Shown piece after piece: positions 7,902-11,542 of a DNA stretch of 11,542 nt. The stretch spans positions 37,746 through 49,287 of the forward strand of contig NWUY0300015005.1 of assembly GCA_004151065.3 (NCBI GenBank), read 5' to 3'. The position numbers were made by a program, and so were the translations under genes. Positions within the stretch are counted from its first letter, which is position 1. Every line of letters starts with the position of its first letter. Below the pieces are notes generated by a model, which did no database searches, had not been told where the DNA came from, and saw nothing but the letters and a program-made list of their open reading frames with translations. The stretch comes from Larix sibirica. Taxonomy: Eukaryota > Streptophyta > Pinopsida > Pinales > Pinaceae.

Positions 7902-9794
7902 TTAAGAGAATAAGATATCAAAGTTTGTTGGAAGAGTTGAATTAAGATAAGAATTACTGTGCTCCGTCTTCTCCACGGCAATCAATCTGATAAGTGTCTG
8001 TGAGGAAACTTTATGGACGGAAAGAAGTTTTACCAAGCCATCCACGAATACATCTTCCACCCATTTTGAAAATATTTGAACAGGAGATGAAGAGTACTGC
8101 CATGAAGATGCGGCTACAAAGTGATCCATAAGAGTTCTATCGATATGTAGACAGCCATTACCTCCTGTAACTCTCGAGAAAGCATTGTTTAACTCGTCCA
8201 ATAGACATTCTTCTAGTTGCTCAAAATCAAATGGCTGAAACACGAGAGTTTTGTCTATTAATTTGAAGAAGTTATTGGAGAAGTATTCCTGAACACAACG
8301 AAGAACATAGAGCTCATCAGCTGTTAGATCACAGTCATCCTCTGATGCGCCGGTGTTGCCGCAAGATTCAATAAAATCTTCAGCAGAATAATTCAAATCC
8401 AATGCTCGTGGTGATGGCTTGCTAATGCTTTTATATGCACTGCTTTCTTCCATACAGTCCACCTTGCGCTTGCATGGGAATTTTCCCACTCGTTGGTCCT
8501 TTATGGGATTAATTTTACTGTACTGTTTGCAATCCACTACTGAAACCTTGGAGATGCATGAGGGTGGGGAGGTATTAGTACTAGCTTGAGCTATTGCTGA
8601 CAATTTTATACTAGTTTCCATGATTGATAGTAACCTGTCGTCGTCCATCGATGATCCAGAAGTATTATGGGATTCTACTCCAAGTGACGATGTCATGATT
8701 ATGATAGCATCAGATATACTTACTTCTCTCCCGCTTGAATCAAGTAACTTGCCAGTTTCCATGGCATTAACTAAACTGTTTATCACAGCTGTGTCTGCCT
8801 GCTCTATTTCTTCCAAGAGCACCACAGAATGAGGGTCAAGTCTGACGAGCTCCGCAAGCCTTTCCATTGTTCTCAACCCTCTGAGACCATGGAAATCCTG
8901 GTTTTTGTGATCGATAGAATTAAAATTGTTAATGACAATGCAAGCAAACTTGTGTTCAGAGCCATAAACGATCTCTGCAAGTGCCCTGGCCATTTTTCTC
9001 TTGCCCATCTTATCAGGCCCCAAGAATAACAGCCATGCATCGCGCTTGAGCACAGCACCCCCTTGCCTTCTTGCCATTTCAGACCTGCACCTCAACACTG
9101 TTGTTGCAATGGCTTGTGTGATCTTGCTTTGCCATTTCACCTTCTCCTTTAGTCCGTTGCACAGTATCCTCAAGCTTTCTAGGTCGAATTTCATATACCT
9201 TCTGTTAGATATTTCTGTATTTCGACCAAAATTATCATTGCCCACTGAAGTTGACATTGAATCTGGAGAGCTTGGAGCATTTTGCCACCAAAGCCGATTA
9301 GAAGGCTTAGTGCATCGTAAAATATCTTTTGCGGAGCTCAGCTTATCTGATATTGTATTTTCATGGTCGCTGGTGGTTTCTGATCTGCCAAGGGCAAGGG
9401 TAGTATCGACCTCCAATTTTCTGTCCTGGTGAGATCCAGAGGCATTATTTTCAAAAAGAAAATTTCTAGTAGAATTGTCAATAGAATGTACAGATCCCAT
9501 TACTAACGGCCAGTGGCATTGAGTCGAGCTGGAAATTGGTTCGCTCTGATTAGAGCAAATCAAGCTGGGAGAATTAGAAGTAATACAATAACTTTCCCTG
9601 GAATTTCTGGGGGATCGCTGCATTACCCGAGGTTCTTCCCATACACCTGAAACCATAAAGGAAGGGGAGAAGTTCTCACGCTTCATTTTCATTTCTGTTT
9701 GATATTTTTGTCGAAATTCCTTTGGATGAACACTGCGACATTTCTGGTACCATTTCTTGCGCAGTCCCCTCAGTCTTTCACTTGAATCTGTACC
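7902..9794 (-). CDS. SMXL: SMXL/D53-like protein, last exon (ClpB-like P-loop block to stop)
   Basis: This is the last exon of a SUPPRESSOR OF MAX2 1-LIKE protein, 630 codons ending in TAA at 7902-7904. SMXL proteins are nuclear ClpB-related repressors that bind TOPLESS and, in several clades, are degraded through D14 or KAI2 with the F-box protein MAX2. I start the exon at GGT (9794) after a TTCAG acceptor; the ATG at 9830 lies in the intron. Exon residues seen in order: LRKKW (11-15), LALGR (133-137), a P-loop-like GPDKMGKRK (259-267) without the Walker Ser/Thr, as is usual in this family, RGLRT (305-309) at the degron position, SVVLLEEIEQAD (323-334) at the Walker B position, GREVSI (355-360), basic CKRK (441-444), LDLNY (465-469) and a C-terminal domain (about 493-608). 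GREVSI and PHSVVLLE look more like the D53/SMXL6-8 side than SMAX1, but clade placement is uncertain. The frame is intact throughout. Confidence 0.93.
   Translation of the reverse strand, partial: GTDSSERLRGLRKKWYQKCRSVHPKEFRQKYQTEMKMKRENFSPSFMVSGVWEEPRVMQRSPRNSRESYCITSNSPSLICSNQSEPISSSTQCHWPLVMGSVHSIDNSTRNFLFENNASGSHQDRKLEVDTTLALGRSETTSDHENTISDKLSSAKDILRCTKPSNRLWWQNAPSSPDSMSTSVGNDNFGRNTEISNRRYMKFDLESLRILCNGLKEKVKWQSKITQAIATTVLRCRSEMARRQGGAVLKRDAWLLFLGPDKMGKRKMARALAEIVYGSEHKFACIVINNFNSIDHKNQDFHGLRGLRTMERLAELVRLDPHSVVLLEEIEQADTAVINSLVNAMETGKLLDSSGREVSISDAIIIMTSSLGVESHNTSGSSMDDDRLLSIMETSIKLSAIAQASTNTSPPSCISKVSVVDCKQYSKINPIKDQRVGKFPCKRKVDCMEESSAYKSISKPSPRALDLNYSAEDFIESCGNTGASEDDCDLTADELYVLRCVQEYFSNNFFKLIDKTLVFQPFDFEQLEECLLDELNNAFSRVTGGNGCLHIDRTLMDHFVAASSWQYSSSPVQIFSKWVEDVFVDGLVKLLSVHKVSSQTLIRLIAVEKTEHSNSYLNSTLPTNFDILFS
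8388..8402 (-). other. EAR-like repressor motif LDLNY
   Basis: SMXL proteins usually carry LDLNL, an EAR motif that recruits TOPLESS corepressors, between the P-loop block and the C-terminal domain. The same position here reads ALDLNY, followed by SAEDF. The third leucine of LxLxL is Tyr, and the DLNxxP variant is also absent because the Pro is missing. The core DLN remains, so weak binding is possible. Confidence 0.8.
8868..8882 (-). other. Degron-position motif RGLRT (canonical RGKT altered)
   Basis: In D53 and SMXL6-8 the loop FRGKT sits between the P-loop and SVVLLE and is needed for strigolactone-induced degradation; the rice d53 mutation removes part of it. Here the segment is FHGLRGLRT followed by MERLAE. 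Aligned on the flanking residues, RGKT becomes RGLRT, with one extra codon and no Lys. Loss of the degron function is inference. Confidence 0.8.
8994..9020 (-). other. P-loop-like motif of the SMXL ClpB-derived domain
   Basis: The motif reads GPDKMGKRK, preceded by AWLLFL and followed by MARALAEIVYG. It corresponds to Walker A of the second ClpB ATPase domain. The Ser/Thr after GK is replaced by Arg, as in SMXL relatives I know (GPDRVGKKK type), so ordinary ATP hydrolysis is doubtful. This is part of the last-exon CDS. Confidence 0.85.
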
Positions 9795-10166
9795 CTGAAC
9801 GGTGTACATGGAAATGCAGTAAGATAACACATCTATCAGCCTATTACTTATTTATTTTAAGTAGTCTAAACGTTATAGACTTTTTTTAAGATCAAATAAA
9901 AATTTTAATTGTTACCTAAATGTTGAGATTAAATACTGTTATACTGTTTACTAAATAGTATCGGGGGAGCTTTACACTTCAGTTTTTTATTACCGCTGTC
10001 TAGCAAATAAATTTGATAAAAGTATCAAGTAAATAAATTTTATTGTATCCTATTTCAATCAAATTTAACAACAATCTGTGGTGTTTAAAGTGAAGAGATT
10101 CAACACTTCTCACTGCTATAAGTTATAACAACAATGAATACAATGAAAAAATTAATCTATATCTAC
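9795..10166 (-). other. Intron of the SMXL gene (372 bp, phase 0)
   Basis: On the minus strand the donor reads CATCAG|GTAGAT and the acceptor GTTCAG|GGTACA. The join gives THQ-GTDSSERLRGLRKKW, which matches the family layout in which a short linker leads into the LRKKW helix. The interior is AT-rich with several in-frame stops. The reading frame runs 12 codons from an intronic ATG at 9830 into the exon, but that stretch has no family similarity. Confidence 0.88.
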
Positions 10167-10431
10167 CTGATGAGTTGATGTAGAAGATTCCTCATTCTTG
10201 TGCTTTGGAAGCCAGTAAAGAAGATTATTCAGAGGCATTTCAGTTTCAGTAGATCTGGTTATAACTGAGTTTTTATGATCTAAGAAGATTCGTGCTTCTA
10301 CTACAAAGTTGGCTGAACATTCAGCACAGCAATTGTTGATATCACCATCTGAACTGATCTGGAATTCTGATTCTGATTCATTTGAAAGGGATACTTTATC
10401 ATCCTCCATCTTGGTATCTTGCATTATTGCA
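10167..10431 (-). CDS. SMXL: SMXL/D53-like protein, internal exon with CCxxC motif
   Basis: This exon joins the large downstream exon in phase 0. Its last codon is CAG, followed by a GTAGAT donor at 10166. It carries CCAEC (10317-10331), the landmark that SMXL proteins have just before the LPxWLQ/LRKKW segment. The LPxWLQ equivalent here is LNNLLYWLPKH. The remaining residues are acidic and Ser-rich (SNESESE). The 5' limit is less certain. A GCAG acceptor at 10432-10435 would start the exon at 10431 with one base completing a codon and then Ala-Ile-Met. An in-frame TGA lies farther upstream, so the frame cannot run on unspliced. The ATG at 10424 could instead be a start codon if the gene has lost its N-terminus. 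The usual SMXL segment that precedes CCxxC is not present here, so it must lie in a separate upstream exon or be missing. Confidence 0.8.
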
Positions 10432-10534
10432 CTGCCATAGTTTAATCATACATAACATTTGTCAATAGAATTGAAAAACTCTTACATACGATGATACTCA
10501 ATAAAATTGAAGAGTATTTCATATTATTTTAACG

Positions 10535-10724
10535 ATCATCATTATATAAGAAAATTTAATTAAAAAATTGTAACTTATTTTAATCACTAAACACACATAC
10601 AAAACTATAATACTTGATATATATTGGTTTTAGTATAGGTTATAGCCATTATCATCATATATAAGAAATTTAATCAAATAATTGAAATTTATTTTAATCA
10701 CTAAACACAAATATAAATAAACTA
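10535..10724. repeat. Diverged direct repeat, copies about 73 bp and 116 bp apart
   Basis: Copies at about 10535-10607 and 10651-10724 both begin ATCATCAT and share ATATAAGAAA and TTATTTTAATCACTAAACAC. The sequence between them is not duplicated. Confidence 0.75.
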
Positions 10725-10870
10725 AAAACTAAAAATATCATGAATACAACATTTCAATATCTTAATATTAATGAATATGTTTGAAAGCTTCTCAAAATCT
10801 GTAAGTTACATAGATTAATCAATGCAGAAGACATTCTAAATGTCATACCCCGTACACAAAAAAAATCCAT

Positions 10871-11115
10871 TGAGACCAACTATAATTCCTTTAGAATAAA
10901 AGGAACAACGTGAACATAGAATAATTTATTTATCTATTAGTTTGGTACATACGTATTTCAGATTCAATCGGGACAGAGACAAACTATAAGATTATATGAG
11001 ACCAAATATAATTAAGTTGGGATATAAAGTAACAATATGAAAATCGAATAATTTTTTTATCTATTAGTTTGATAGATATGTATTTCAGAGTCAATCAGGA
11101 TATAGACGTATTATA
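10871..11115. repeat. Two-copy tandem repeat, unit about 126 bp
   Basis: Copy 1 runs 10871-10996 and copy 2 runs 10997-11115. Both begin TGAGACCAA and share TATCTATTAGTTTG, then GTATTTCAGA and a TCAATC..GA tract. Copies differ by scattered substitutions and small indels, so the duplication is not recent. A third copy is at most hinted at by TGAGTACAAA at 11116. Confidence 0.8.
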
Positions 11116-11542
11116 TGAGTACAAAGAATTCGAAGAGCACATAATTAATTTATGTGAATTATTTTGAATTATAGTAAGTATATATTATAATTAGGTTTTT
11201 TTGTTTTTTATTTTATTTTGATAAGAAATTAAATTTAAATGTTAATGGGGTTTATTTAAATTGATAATTTGTAAAATGGAGTGTTTTTCTTAATATTTAT
11301 ATTTTATTTTCATAAATAATTAAGTGAGAAAAAAATATTAAATATTATTATTTATATATATTTTATGTTGGTAAGATAAAATAAAATATATTTTTTATTA
11401 ATTAAATCTAATTTAAAAATGTATATTCTTTGTTATAAAAAACAGAAAAAAAAATTATTCAATTATATTTAAACATAAATTAATTTTGAATATTATTATT
11501 TATTTAATTTTTTATAATAAAATAAAATAAAAAACAAAAAAA

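Larger units (their letters stand above)
10432..11542. other. AT-rich DNA upstream of the last visible SMXL exon
   Basis: No reading frame here resembles the Clp-N repeats or any other SMXL segment on either strand. The stretch holds two local duplications (10535/10651 and 10871/10997), and from about 11160 it becomes almost pure A/T. The simplest reading is an intron longer than 1.1 kb with the N-terminal exon or exons beyond the right edge. The alternative is a 5' flank of an N-terminally truncated gene. Confidence 0.6.

Noticed and set aside
8873-9058. 61-codon minus-strand frame inside the SMXL exon
   Set aside because: Out-of-frame shadow of the P-loop region.
8620-9432. Plus-strand open frames at 8620-8832, 8829-9029 and 9001-9432
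   Set aside because: They lie antisense to the SMXL exon, whose family motifs are clear on the minus strand; none has recognisable content.
9795-9830. ATG at 9830 as the start of a 642-residue protein
   Set aside because: The first 12 codons are intronic: a good TTCAG acceptor sits at 9795, and the upstream exon with CCxxC joins in phase and restores the family layout.
1-11542. CRISPR array, tRNA, rRNA, bacterial operon or defence system
   Set aside because: No regularly spaced repeats, no tRNA-like cloverleaf seen, and the only gene is a spliced plant gene.

Overview
The window looks like nuclear DNA of a land plant. It is very AT-rich, introns have GT..AG borders, and the one clear gene belongs to the plant-only SMXL family (SUPPRESSOR OF MAX2 1-LIKE / DWARF53), which are ClpB-like repressors in strigolactone and karrikin signalling. 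The species cannot be told from the sequence.

Layout. Positions 1-7800 hold no gene I can support: AT-rich intergenic DNA, several short two-copy duplications, two diverged copies of a stem-loop repeat (about 3224-3305 and 7329-7400), a TATA-plus-purine-leader patch near 4084-4200, and an unexplained less AT-rich open stretch at 5758-6393. Positions 7902-10431 on the minus strand carry the 3' part of an SMXL gene: a last exon of 630 codons (9794 down to 7902), a 372-bp phase-0 intron (9795-10166) and an upstream exon of about 88 codons (10167-10431). A poly(A) signal candidate lies at 7814-7819. From 10432 to 11542 there is no coding sequence, only AT-rich DNA with two local duplications. I read this as part of a further intron, or as the upstream flank of a gene that has lost its N-terminus.

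The gene is recognisable by its order of family landmarks: CC-x-x-C, LRKKW, LALGR, a ClpB-type P-loop block (GPDKMGK), the SVVLLEEIEQAD segment, GREVSI, LDLN and the C-terminal domain. The double Clp-N domain and the segment before CCxxC, expected upstream, are not in the window.

Two functional motifs differ from the canonical form. The strigolactone degron position reads RGLRT instead of RGKT, and the EAR repressor motif reads LDLNY instead of LDLNL. Together they suggest a diverged SMXL that may escape hormone-triggered degradation and may bind TOPLESS less well; both points are inference. I found no prokaryotic system, CRISPR array, RNA gene or intact transposon.
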